Shown: positions 43,183 through 51,342 of the stretch, in pieces | How the letters are laid out: each line of letters opens with the position of its first letter | How positions within the stretch are numbered: the first letter of the stretch is position 1 | Origin: Vulcanimicrobiota bacterium | GTDB taxonomy: Bacteria; Vulcanimicrobiota; Xenobia; Xenobiales; JADMJV01 | Reading direction: 5' to 3' | Length of the DNA: 64,000 nt | Assembly: GCA_019637395.1 (NCBI GenBank) | Contig: JAHBVR010000023.1 | Location: forward strand, 62,001-126,000 | Made by a program: the position numbers and the translations under genes | The notes under the pieces: generated by a model | Database searches by the model: none | The model's input: the letters and a program-made list of their open reading frames with translations, nothing else | Told to the model about the DNA's origin: nothing

Positions 43183-44508
43183 TTGTATCCCGAACCGCTA
43201 TTGGTCACTCAGGCACGGGCCTATCTGGAAGGTCAGGGCGGGCTGCCGGAAGTGTTGGACTGTGCCGAGAAGACCCGCCAGTCCGTAGAGCAGCACGGCC
43301 AGGAAATGCAGGCCCGGCTGCACAATGAGCCCGCGCACGTGCAAGCGCTGGTGGAGCCGGAGGTGAAAGCCTGGCTGGAATCGCACGCGGACTTCCTGCG
43401 TTGGGCCCGTATCGCCGCCGAAAGCGCCGGAGCCAGCGCACCCTTGGAAGCTCTCTGTCAGGGACTGCCGGTCAGCGCCCAGCGCTTCCACTTTGACGAA
43501 TTCCGTCTGAGCGAAGCGCTCTGGGTCAGCCGCGGACCCACCACCATGGCCTTTGCCAACCGGGCTCTGGCCGCCAGCCAGGCCGAGGAAGATCTGGCCG
43601 CTGTCTGCCAACGGGAGGCGGAGTTGCTGGGGGCCTCTTTCACCCCCTTCCTGCAGGGCTATCCTCTCGAGCTGCAAGAGCCGCTGGCGGCACGTCTGGA
43701 AGAAATGCTGGAATGGCTGGAGCAGCCGCCGGCCCCTCCGGATGTGGCTGCCTGGCGCAGTCAGGGAGAGCAGATCGGCAAGGAACTGGGACGCTACGAC
43801 CTGTCTTTCCTGCTGCGCGGCTATTCGGCGGGCCCGACCACTTATGGCCCGCTGAATCTGGCCTTGAACGCCTGCTGGCTGCAGCCGCAGGGTTTTGTGG
43901 CACCCGAACTGACTCAGTTCTGCTTACAGGACGCCCTGACCCAATTGGAAGGTCTGGCGCCGCCCGAGGGGGGCGAAGTGCCCGAGATCTTTGAAGACAT
44001 GGAGCAACTCTTAGGACAGTTGCTCAAATTGTGCCAGCGCGGTGAGGATCTGACGGCCGTCCATCAGGCGGCCAGCGAAGTGGCTCAGGAATTTCAGCAG
44101 GCACTGGAAGTGGAGGAGCAGGCCCGCTGCCCGGTGTGCAATCAGGCTCAGCCCCTGGGCACGCGGCGCTGCACCATGTGCGGCAGCGCCATGAGCACCG
44201 GGGGCGCCGAGCAAGCTCCCCAGGAGCGACTGGATCGGGTGCTGTCTCTGGCCGAAGCGCGGCTGCAGGGCGAGGAAGTCGACCTGGAAAAAGAATTGAC
44301 CTCCTACCGCAGAGACCTGGATAAGGCCCGCTCCTTCCAGGATCCGGATTATCAGGAGATTCTGGCTCAGTATTCTGAAGGACTGGCAGCTCTGGAAGAG
44401 TTTGTTCAGGAACCGGGCCGCGAGCTGTTGGATGAAGCCGCCGGCTGGCTGCGCCAGGCCGAGACCCGCCTGAAGAGCTGGAAAGAAGCCCATCCAGAGG
44501 CGGACTAA
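43183..44508 (+). CDS. helical zinc-ribbon hypothetical protein
   Basis: I do not recognise this 441-residue protein. It is acidic, Gln/Glu/Ala/Leu-rich and largely helical. About two-thirds along it carries a zinc ribbon CPVCNQAQPLGTRRCTMCG, with four cysteines, followed by a coiled-coil-like tail (SLAEARLQGEEVDLEKEL, core LQGEEVDLEKEL). No signal peptide or membrane span. The start is TTG at 43183; an ATG five bases earlier is out of frame. The nested palindromes upstream link it to the repeat protein. Confidence 0.75.
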   Translation: MYPEPLLVTQARAYLEGQGGLPEVLDCAEKTRQSVEQHGQEMQARLHNEPAHVQALVEPEVKAWLESHADFLRWARIAAESAGASAPLEALCQGLPVSAQRFHFDEFRLSEALWVSRGPTTMAFANRALAASQAEEDLAAVCQREAELLGASFTPFLQGYPLELQEPLAARLEEMLEWLEQPPAPPDVAAWRSQGEQIGKELGRYDLSFLLRGYSAGPTTYGPLNLALNACWLQPQGFVAPELTQFCLQDALTQLEGLAPPEGGEVPEIFEDMEQLLGQLLKLCQRGEDLTAVHQAASEVAQEFQQALEVEEQARCPVCNQAQPLGTRRCTMCGSAMSTGGAEQAPQERLDRVLSLAEARLQGEEVDLEKELTSYRRDLDKARSFQDPDYQEILAQYSEGLAALEEFVQEPGRELLDEAAGWLRQAETRLKSWKEAHPEAD

Positions 44509-45296
44509 AAGGGCCTTTCCGACTTACCTCTTACAAACGTGAGCAGCGCCTCGTTGACCCGCGCGGGGCGTTCCAACTGAGGCAAATGGGCCGAGAAAGA
44601 GATACCCTCGTAGTGGACTTGCGGAATGGCTTCGGCCATGCGGCGCACCTGCTTGGGTTTGGTCAGGCGATCCAGTTCGCCGCACATGACCAGGGTGGGC
44701 ACTTGAATTTGAGGATAGAGATCCCAGCCGTCCCAGGCGTCCACATTGGGCACCAGTTTCTTGAGCACGGCCACGGGAGCGCCCACCCGCTTTTGAAAAA
44801 AGCGCTGCACGGGGCTCAGCATGAAGGCGGGCGCTTTCATGAGCAGCATGACCGAGACACCCAGGAAGATGGTGCCGGTGGTGCTGAGCAGAGCCAGCTT
44901 GGCCACCCGCTCGGGATGGCGCAGGGCGAAGACGGTCGCCACCGCGCCCCCGAAGGAATGGCCGACCAGCACAATGGGTCCCTGCACCCCGGCGTGTTCC
45001 AAGATCATGAGTACGTCGTCGGCAAACTCTTCGGCGCTGTAATTGGACCAGCTGGGGCGGTGGCTGTGGCCATGGCCGCGCAGGTCCAGAGCCAGACAGC
45101 GGCAGCGGCTACGAAAGAACTCCAACTGGTAGCCCCACTGGCTGAAATGGCCGGCCGCTCCATGGATGAAGACCATAGGGGTGTCCCACTGGGGGTTCTC
45201 CGGCTGGAGATCGACAAAAGAGAGCTCGATTTCTCGCCCTCGCTCATCTTTGACGGTCGCCTGCCGTCGTTGCGCCGACCAACCTTCGCTACCCAA
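44505..45296 (-). CDS. alpha/beta hydrolase
   Basis: A 263-residue serine hydrolase fold: oxyanion region VFIHGAAGHFSQW, the HG-type DLRGHGHSHRP, the nucleophile elbow GHSFGGA, the acid in CGELDRLT and the His in SAHLPQLERP. The substrate cannot be predicted. The start is a TTG at 45296; no better start is seen. Its 3' end overlaps the convergent zinc-ribbon gene by four bases. It diverges from the histidine kinase with about 60 bases between. Confidence 0.88.
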   Translation of the reverse strand: MGSEGWSAQRRQATVKDERGREIELSFVDLQPENPQWDTPMVFIHGAAGHFSQWGYQLEFFRSRCRCLALDLRGHGHSHRPSWSNYSAEEFADDVLMILEHAGVQGPIVLVGHSFGGAVATVFALRHPERVAKLALLSTTGTIFLGVSVMLLMKAPAFMLSPVQRFFQKRVGAPVAVLKKLVPNVDAWDGWDLYPQIQVPTLVMCGELDRLTKPKQVRRMAEAIPQVHYEGISFSAHLPQLERPARVNEALLTFVRGKSERPF

Positions 45297-45355
45297 CCCC
45301 CTGGCGTTCGCCTTCCCCCAGGGAAGTGCCTCTGGCCTGTGGAATCGTCGGGCCG

Positions 45356-46966
45356 ATGTCGGTGGCCGAATGGATGACCAAAGACCCGGTGGTGACGAGC
45401 GCGGATGCTCCTTTGGAGGAATCGCTGGCCACCATGATCCGGCATCGCGTCCGCCACCTGCCCATTCTGGAAGGCGATAGTTTTGTCGGATTGTTGAGCG
45501 CCCCCGCGCTGGTGGCCCAGCTCTCGGGCGGAACTCCCCTCGCCCCTAGCCTGGCCGCTTCGGAGACCCGCCAGCACGGTCAGTGGGTCGAGCCTCTGCG
45601 TCCCGGCGATGAAATCGAGACGGCGCTGAAATGTCTGGAAACCCAGGCCTGCCTGCCGGTGGTTTCGGAAAACCGGCTGGTGGGGATTTTTTCGCATCAC
45701 AACCTGATGAGTTACTTTATGCGCCACCTGGCTCCGCAGCGGGTGCGCCGGGGCGGCTCGACACCAGCCCCCCACCGTCTCGACAGTCTGGTCAACCTGG
45801 TGCGGCGCATCTCCCAGGCCGACGATCCCGACTCTATCTTGCAGTCCGTGCTGGCCGCTCTGAGTCCGTTGATGCCGGTGGACCAGGCCTTCATTCTTTT
45901 CCATCAGCCGGAAAGCACCAGTTTGAGCGTGGCCGCCTCGTACCACGGGCCCTCGGCTCCCGGTGAGCCCTTTCAAGAGATTCCGGTGCGCGATACTTTG
46001 AGCGGCTACGTGTGCCTGCACCACCGCAGTTTGCGTATCGACGATCTGCACCAGGAGCGCCGCTTTCCTCACAGTCAGGATCTGTGGATGCCCGGAGGTT
46101 CGCTACGCTCGGTCATCGCCGTGCCCTTGAGCGAGCGCCAGAATACCTTCGGCGTGCTCCAGTTCTGGTCGGTGCGTCCCTATTCTTACCTGGAGTCGGA
46201 CCTGGAGCTGCTGGAACTGGCGGCCGGCTATATCGCCTCCATGATTCAGCGTAGTTGGCGCCTGCAGAAAGAACAGGAGTCCAACCGCATCAAGGACGAG
46301 TTCCTGGCGGTGGTCACCCATGACCTGCGCAACACCATTCAGGGCGTGATGTCCTATTCGCAGTTGCTGGAGCGCAAGGTGGGCGAGCCGCGTCTGCAAT
46401 CGCTGGCCCGCGGGGTGGTGGAAAGCGCCCGCCACATGTCCAACTTGACCAACGATCTCCACGACCTGGCTCGCATGGGCATGCAGGCCATGCGCGTGGA
46501 ACCGCAGACTTGTGTGCTGCGCGAGACGGTCGACCGGGTGCTCGAAGAGTTTGCCGATTTCGCCGTGCAGGAACAGGTCGAGCTACGCGAGCCTCAAGTG
46601 GAGCCGAATCTGATGGTGCGCGCCGATCCCGTGCGCCTGCGCCAGGTTTTGAGCAACCTGGTTTCCAACGCCGTCAAATACAACCACCAGGGCGGCTGGG
46701 TGAGCGTCTCCGCCGCCGCCGTGATCAACGGCGTGCGCATCGTGGTGGAAGATTCGGGAATCGGCATTCCGGCCGAAGCGCAGGCCAATATTTTCGCGCT
46801 CTTCACCCGGGCTTCCAATCACCGTCGGCGCGACAGCTCGGGTTTGGGTCTGGCCATCAGCAAGCAGTTGGTGGAACTGCACGGCGGCACCCTGGAACTG
46901 CGCAGCCTGCCCGGCGAAGGCTCGGCCTTCACGGTTTTCCTGCCCGACACAACAAACACCAAATAG
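45356..46966 (+). CDS. CBS-GAF sensor histidine kinase
   Basis: A soluble kinase of 536 residues with a CBS pair (residues 1-130, AEWMTKDPVVTS and GIFSHHNLM), a GAF domain (about 155-310) and the HisKA/HATPase core. The H box is FLAVVTHDLRNTIQG, the N box LVSNAVKYN, G1 DSGIGIP and G2 GLGLAISKQL. The CBS pair suggests sensing of adenine nucleotides. No response regulator is adjacent; the nearest one is 1.4 kb on, past a riboflavin gene. I use ATG 45356; a GTG 30 bases earlier is possible. Confidence 0.9.
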   Translation: MSVAEWMTKDPVVTSADAPLEESLATMIRHRVRHLPILEGDSFVGLLSAPALVAQLSGGTPLAPSLAASETRQHGQWVEPLRPGDEIETALKCLETQACLPVVSENRLVGIFSHHNLMSYFMRHLAPQRVRRGGSTPAPHRLDSLVNLVRRISQADDPDSILQSVLAALSPLMPVDQAFILFHQPESTSLSVAASYHGPSAPGEPFQEIPVRDTLSGYVCLHHRSLRIDDLHQERRFPHSQDLWMPGGSLRSVIAVPLSERQNTFGVLQFWSVRPYSYLESDLELLELAAGYIASMIQRSWRLQKEQESNRIKDEFLAVVTHDLRNTIQGVMSYSQLLERKVGEPRLQSLARGVVESARHMSNLTNDLHDLARMGMQAMRVEPQTCVLRETVDRVLEEFADFAVQEQVELREPQVEPNLMVRADPVRLRQVLSNLVSNAVKYNHQGGWVSVSAAAVINGVRIVVEDSGIGIPAEAQANIFALFTRASNHRRRDSSGLGLAISKQLVELHGGTLELRSLPGEGSAFTVFLPDTTNTK

Positions 46967-46969
46967 AAT

Positions 46970-48232
46970 TCACGAACTCCAGTCCAGCTCCGCCCAGACC
47001 ACCATCTCCTCCCCCACCGGCTTCCACACCGCGTTGGTCAGTTTGGGAGGCTGAGGCTGGCGAACCAGCGCCGGCAGGCCGCCTGACAGGCGGGGCGCGA
47101 TGGTGACCACGGCCACATCGGCCAGTTGTTGGCTCAGGAAAGCCCCGAGAACGGTGGGCCCGCCTTCCACCATAAGCCGTTCCACTCCCTGCGCGCGCAG
47201 GCGTTGGAGCAGTTGTCTCAAATCGACCCGTCCTCCGGGACCGATATCCACTTCCAGCAGGCTGGCTCCGCGTTGCTTGAGCATTTGACCCCGGCGCGAG
47301 GCTCCGTTGGCGGTGGCGATCCAGGGCTTCAAATCGTTGTCGAGCATGCGCGCTTCCACCGGAAAGCGCAGCCGGGAATCGACCACGATGGGGCGCGGAC
47401 TGCGGCCGGGTAAGAGGCGCACGGTCAGTTGCGGGTCATCCGAGAGCACGGTGCCGATACCGACCAGGATGCCGTCGTGCCAGCGCCGCAGCCGATCGGT
47501 CAGCAACGGGGGGCCGGCTTCCTGGGCGATACTACCATCCAGGCTCTGGGCGAACGCCAGTGTAACCAGCGGGCGGGTGTCCGGAACAGAGCGGCCATCC
47601 AACCAGCTTTCCATTTCGTCGCGCAGTTCGCCCGGCTTGAGCATATGCTGCATGCGCAAGATCTTGGTTTGCATGTAGGGATGGTTTTCCGGCCCGATTT
47701 TCACTTCCAGGGGCAGCCGCCGGCTCACCTCGATACCCAGATCGCGAAGACTGTCGATTTTGTGCGGATTATTGGTGATCAGTTCGACCGATCGCACTCC
47801 CAAGTCTTCGAGAATCAGGGCGGCGGTGGTGTATTCGCGGGCATCGGCCGGGTGTCCCAGCCTCAGGTTGGCGTCCACCGTGTCGAAGCCTTCGTCCTGC
47901 AGGTTGTAGGCCCGCAGTTTCTCCAAAAGCCCGATGCCCCGGCCTTCCTGGCGCAGGTAGACGACCACGCCGCTGCCTCTGCGGGCAATCATGGAGAGAG
48001 CTTCATGAAGTTGTGGCCCGCAGTCGCAACGCAGCGAGCCGAGCACGTCACCGGTAAAACACTCGGAGTGAAGGCGCGTGGGAACATCATGTTTGCCGCT
48101 GAGCTCGCCGCGCACAAAAGCGAGGTGGTCCAGGCCGTCCCGGTTGTTTCGATAAAGATGAAGATAGAATTCACCCTGCTCGACGGGAACACGGGCGCTG
48201 GCCATTCTCTGCACCCTCAACTTGTTCACCAT
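46970..48232 (-). CDS. GTP cyclohydrolase II - RibD reductase fusion
   Basis: Residues 1-205 are RibA: the zinc cysteines are in SECFTGDVLGSLRCDCGPQ, followed by YLRQEGRGIGL and LGHPADAREY. Residues 210-415 match the RibD C-terminal reductase: TLAFAQSLDGSIA, LVGIGTVLSDDPQLT and VEGGPTVLGAFL. The pair covers steps 1 and 3 of riboflavin synthesis, while the deaminase domain for step 2 is missing and must lie elsewhere. An alternative ATG lies at 48205. I saw no FMN riboswitch in the 170 bases before the start. Confidence 0.9.
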   Translation of the reverse strand: MVNKLRVQRMASARVPVEQGEFYLHLYRNNRDGLDHLAFVRGELSGKHDVPTRLHSECFTGDVLGSLRCDCGPQLHEALSMIARRGSGVVVYLRQEGRGIGLLEKLRAYNLQDEGFDTVDANLRLGHPADAREYTTAALILEDLGVRSVELITNNPHKIDSLRDLGIEVSRRLPLEVKIGPENHPYMQTKILRMQHMLKPGELRDEMESWLDGRSVPDTRPLVTLAFAQSLDGSIAQEAGPPLLTDRLRRWHDGILVGIGTVLSDDPQLTVRLLPGRSPRPIVVDSRLRFPVEARMLDNDLKPWIATANGASRRGQMLKQRGASLLEVDIGPGGRVDLRQLLQRLRAQGVERLMVEGGPTVLGAFLSQQLADVAVVTIAPRLSGGLPALVRQPQPPKLTNAVWKPVGEEMVVWAELDWSS

Positions 48233-48402
48233 AAGTCGCCCTTCTCAGAAGATCCGAATGGCCCCTGCGGCGAGGCTTTGATCCTGGAGAACTGGTTCGA
48301 TAGTATGCGACGCTCCTGGGGGACGGTACTGGTGTCAGGAGGCTGAGCCGGGTGGCTTTGTTAAGATGGCTTCGGGAATTGAAATTTTGACGAGGTGCTA
48401 TT

Positions 48403-49032
48403 GTGTTGAATCTTATGGTCGCTGATGATCATCCGCTGGTCCGTTCCGGAGTTCGCGCCACGCTGTCGCAGTCGGAAGAAATCAAAGTGATTGCCGAGGC
48501 GCACGATTTTGCCGAAGCGGTGGAAATGCTGCGCAAAATCAAGCCGGACATTCTCCTATTGGATGTGGAAATGCCGGGGGGAAAGGCCGAGAACCTGATC
48601 CTGACCGCTCGCGAACTGCAACCGGACATCAAGATCCTGATTCTCACCAGCCATGCCGAAGCGGCCACCATTCGCGCTTTGATGAAGGCAAAAATTTCCG
48701 GCTATCTGCTGAAAGACGAAGCTCCCGAGCATTTGCTGCAGGCAGTGCGGGTTCTGGGCAGCGGGGCCACCTGGTTCAGTCACGGAGTGATGGAGAAAAT
48801 GATGCACAGCACGGACGCGGAGGACGACCTGGTCGCGCTCTCACCGCGCGAACGGCAAATTCTACGCCTGCTGGCGCAGGCCAAGGACAACGCCACTATA
48901 GCCGATGAGTTGTCGCTGGCCGAGCAGACCGTGCGCAACCACGTCAGCACCCTCTACTCCAAATTGGGAGTATCCAGCCGGGTGGAAGCCATCGTCTGGG
49001 TCCGCGAAAGAAATCTCTTCGAGGCGGAGTAA
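48403..49032 (+). CDS. NarL/FixJ-type response regulator
   Basis: A 209-residue two-domain regulator. The receiver shows the acidic pair DD at 8-9, phospho-acceptor Asp54 (LLLDVEMPGG) and the Lys in LLKDEAPEH. The LuxR-type HTH occupies the last 65 residues (LSPRERQILRLLAQ and AEQTVRNHVSTLYSKLGV). The GTG start at 48403 follows GAGGTG. No kinase is adjacent, so it is either an orphan or the partner of the CBS-GAF kinase. Confidence 0.93.
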   Translation: MLNLMVADDHPLVRSGVRATLSQSEEIKVIAEAHDFAEAVEMLRKIKPDILLLDVEMPGGKAENLILTARELQPDIKILILTSHAEAATIRALMKAKISGYLLKDEAPEHLLQAVRVLGSGATWFSHGVMEKMMHSTDAEDDLVALSPRERQILRLLAQAKDNATIADELSLAEQTVRNHVSTLYSKLGVSSRVEAIVWVRERNLFEAE

Positions 49033-49086
49033 GTCGAGCGACTGGGCATAACAACGAGGGGGAATCTTTCTCGGGAGGTTGACCGC

Positions 49087-49368
49087 ATGCAGATGCTCAG
49101 CAGTGGCTTCTGTCCTATCTGTCAGACAGATTATTCCTATTTCCTCGAAATCCCCACCTACCAAAGGGTGCTGCACTGCCTGCTGTTGCTCCTGTGCCTG
49201 GCCGTGCAGTGGGCGGGCTTAACGATCGCAAACCTGGATTCTGCTCTGGACGGCTCCGCCGAACTGCTCTCCCGAGGTTTTCTGTTGTATGCCCTGGGCT
49301 GGTTTGGCGCCACTCCGGGAATGCTGGTAGCCGGACAACATCTTGAGTTCCGCTGGAGAAATCGATAG
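49087..49368 (+). CDS. small membrane protein with CxxC
   Basis: The 93-residue protein begins MQMLSSGFCPICQTD, a CxxC knuckle, followed by two hydrophobic segments (VLHCLLLLLCLAVQWAGL and LYALGWFGATPGMLVAG). GGGAGGT stands well placed before the ATG. It is 54 bases after the response regulator and may be co-transcribed. No family is recognised. Confidence 0.65.
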   Translation: MQMLSSGFCPICQTDYSYFLEIPTYQRVLHCLLLLLCLAVQWAGLTIANLDSALDGSAELLSRGFLLYALGWFGATPGMLVAGQHLEFRWRNR

Positions 49369-49425
49369 CCATTTGCTAATAAAAGGAGCAAGAGGCTGGC
49401 CCCTGGAGCACGAATCAGCGCGCCG

Positions 49426-49740
49426 ATGGCAAACTCCGACGCGACTGACTTGTGTTCCATGCTCTACGACACGATGCTGGCCATGCTGCGCTTCGATCCC
49501 GGCCGTTATAAGACGCTCTCCGGAGAGTGGCTGCCGCTCCACCAATGGAGCGAGGAAGACAGTTGGTGCATTACGGCCACCCGCGGGCAGGCGGGCGGGC
49601 CGCTTGAGGTAGAGCACATCTCGCCGCTGCAGGCATACTCCATGGCCAAAGTCCTGATCGACGAAGGGCGTCCCGCTCTCCCCGCCTTGCAAAGCAAATA
49701 CGATGAGATCGTGCGCCTGCTCAGCAAGCGCCCCTGGTAG
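49426..49740 (+). CDS. small hypothetical protein
   Basis: A 104-residue soluble protein, mostly helical at both ends (LYDTMLAMLRFDPGRY and ALQSKYDEIVRLLSKR) with a short beta middle (SWCITATRGQ). I do not recognise a family. The ATG has no clear Shine-Dalgarno, but codon use is like the neighbours. The 124 bases after it hold only a 10-base palindrome ATTGCGCAAT (49780-49789) and the Shine-Dalgarno of the next gene. Confidence 0.5.
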   Translation: MANSDATDLCSMLYDTMLAMLRFDPGRYKTLSGEWLPLHQWSEEDSWCITATRGQAGGPLEVEHISPLQAYSMAKVLIDEGRPALPALQSKYDEIVRLLSKRPW

Positions 49741-49864
49741 TCCGTCGGCACGCTCTAAAATGCGCACTGTCATTGTACGATTGCGCAATTCCATTGAGTA
49801 TTCCTGTTCCTTTGACCTAAACTACTGAGAAAGCAAGTTTTTCTTTTTCAGGAGGTCCCATTTC

Positions 49865-50611
49865 ATGATCACCCAGGCAGCCCCAAACTCCGCATCCATT
49901 CGGCAGCTTCGTGTCGCTTTTCCCCAGCAGAGCTTTCCGGTGGGCCAGGATGCTGAATGGTGTGTAGTCAGTGATGGCGATAGCTGGCGAGAGTTTCGCT
50001 TCCACGACTATGCTCAGATTTACGAAGTGCCGGGCCTCTACGAAAAGATCTTTATAGAGCATCTCAAAAGTCGCTCGCACCTCATCATGGCCGAGGCGTT
50101 GGTGCGCGAACTCCAGGCGCGCAAGCGCTGTCTCTCCGAATGCCGCATCCTCGATCTGGGGGCAGGCAACGGCCACGTGGGGGCTCAACTCCATGAACTG
50201 GGGGCGCGCCATCTCTGGGGGGTCGATGTCCTGCCCGAAGCCCGTCGCGCCGCGCAGCGGCAGCATCCGCACGTATACACCGGTTATTCCCTGGTCGGCC
50301 CGCAACTGCTCAAAGACTTGAAGGCGTTTGGGGTCAACACCGTCATCTGCGTGGCCGCCCTGGGATTTGGAGATATCGACCCGGAGTTGTTTGAACAAGT
50401 CATGTCTACCCTGCCTTCAGGTTCCATCATCGCTTTCAATATTAAAGAGCAATTCCTGAATTCGCTTGACCCCAGCGGGTTTAACCGTCTCTTCGGCCGG
50501 CTGGAAACCCAGGGGAAGCTCAAATCCTTGCGCCAGTGGCGCCATTTTCACCGTTTCTCCACCTGGGGCGATCCACTCCATTACCTGGGAGTGGTGGCGG
50601 AATGTCCATGA
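49865..50611 (+). CDS. SAM-dependent methyltransferase
   Basis: A class I methyltransferase of 248 residues: the SAM loop is ILDLGAGNGHVGAQL near residue 95, followed by the acidic GVDVLPEA. The substrate-side region is aromatic-rich. A strong AGGAGGT precedes the ATG. Its stop overlaps the ABC ATPase start (ATGA), so it belongs to the osmoprotectant-transport unit. Methylation of a compatible-solute precursor is a possible link, but this is inference from position only. Confidence 0.88.
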   Translation: MITQAAPNSASIRQLRVAFPQQSFPVGQDAEWCVVSDGDSWREFRFHDYAQIYEVPGLYEKIFIEHLKSRSHLIMAEALVRELQARKRCLSECRILDLGAGNGHVGAQLHELGARHLWGVDVLPEARRAAQRQHPHVYTGYSLVGPQLLKDLKAFGVNTVICVAALGFGDIDPELFEQVMSTLPSGSIIAFNIKEQFLNSLDPSGFNRLFGRLETQGKLKSLRQWRHFHRFSTWGDPLHYLGVVAECP

Positions 50612-51342
50612 CCCTGCTGCAACTCGAGGCGGTCAGCAAAAGCTATGGGGAGCGCCTCATCCTGGATCGAATTTCGCTGAAGTTAGCGCCCGGCCAGACT
50701 ATCGCGCTGATCGGTTCCAGTGGCTCAGGCAAAAGCACCTTACTGCGTCTGATCAACGGTCTGATTCCCCCTGATTCGGGACGGGTGATTTTCCAGGGCC
50801 GGGCTCTGGAGGGTGACCAGAACTACGATTACCGACGACAGATGGGGTATGTACTCCAGGAAGGTGGCCTCTTTCCCCACCTGACCATCGAAGAGAATCT
50901 CGGTCTGCTGGCTCGCGATCAGGGCTGGAACTCCCGCGCTATCCTGGAACGAGTCATGGACCTGATCGGCCTGCTGCGCTTGCCCAACGACTGCCTGAGC
51001 CGTTACCCCGGTCAGCTTTCGGGAGGGCAGCGCCAACGCGCCAGCATCGCCCGGGCCCTTTTCCTCTCCCCTCCCCTCTTATTGCTGGATGAACCATTGG
51101 GAGCGCTCGACCCTCCGGTGCGCCGCCAGTTGCAGGACGAGCTCAAGGAGTTGTTTCGGCAACTGCAGTGCGGCGTGGTGCTGGTGACTCACGACCTGGC
51201 TGAAGCTGCTCACTTTGCCCACAGTATCTGCCTCTTGGAAGCGGGCCGCCTGGTCGACCAGGGCAGCTTCGCCGACCTGGTCGAGCGCAGCTCGTGCAGT
51301 TTTCAGGCCATGCTCCACAGTCACCGGGCCCTGCCATGTTAA
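50608..51342 (+). CDS. OpuA-like ABC transporter ATP-binding protein
   Basis: A 244-residue ATPase: Walker A GSSGSGKST, the Q loop VLQEGGLFPHLT, signature LSGGQRQRAS and Walker B LLLLDEPLGALD with the switch His in VLVTHD. The spelling is that of glycine-betaine/osmoprotectant importers, without the C-terminal CBS pair of OpuAA. ATG 50608 overlaps the methyltransferase stop by four bases; an ATG two codons earlier is possible. The permease-binding-protein gene starts inside its last codons. Confidence 0.93.
   Translation: MTLLQLEAVSKSYGERLILDRISLKLAPGQTIALIGSSGSGKSTLLRLINGLIPPDSGRVIFQGRALEGDQNYDYRRQMGYVLQEGGLFPHLTIEENLGLLARDQGWNSRAILERVMDLIGLLRLPNDCLSRYPGQLSGGQRQRASIARALFLSPPLLLLDEPLGALDPPVRRQLQDELKELFRQLQCGVVLVTHDLAEAAHFAHSICLLEAGRLVDQGSFADLVERSSCSFQAMLHSHRALPC

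Noticed and set aside
48233-48402. FMN riboswitch upstream of the riboflavin fusion gene
   Set aside because: I looked for the conserved RFN elements in the leader and found none.
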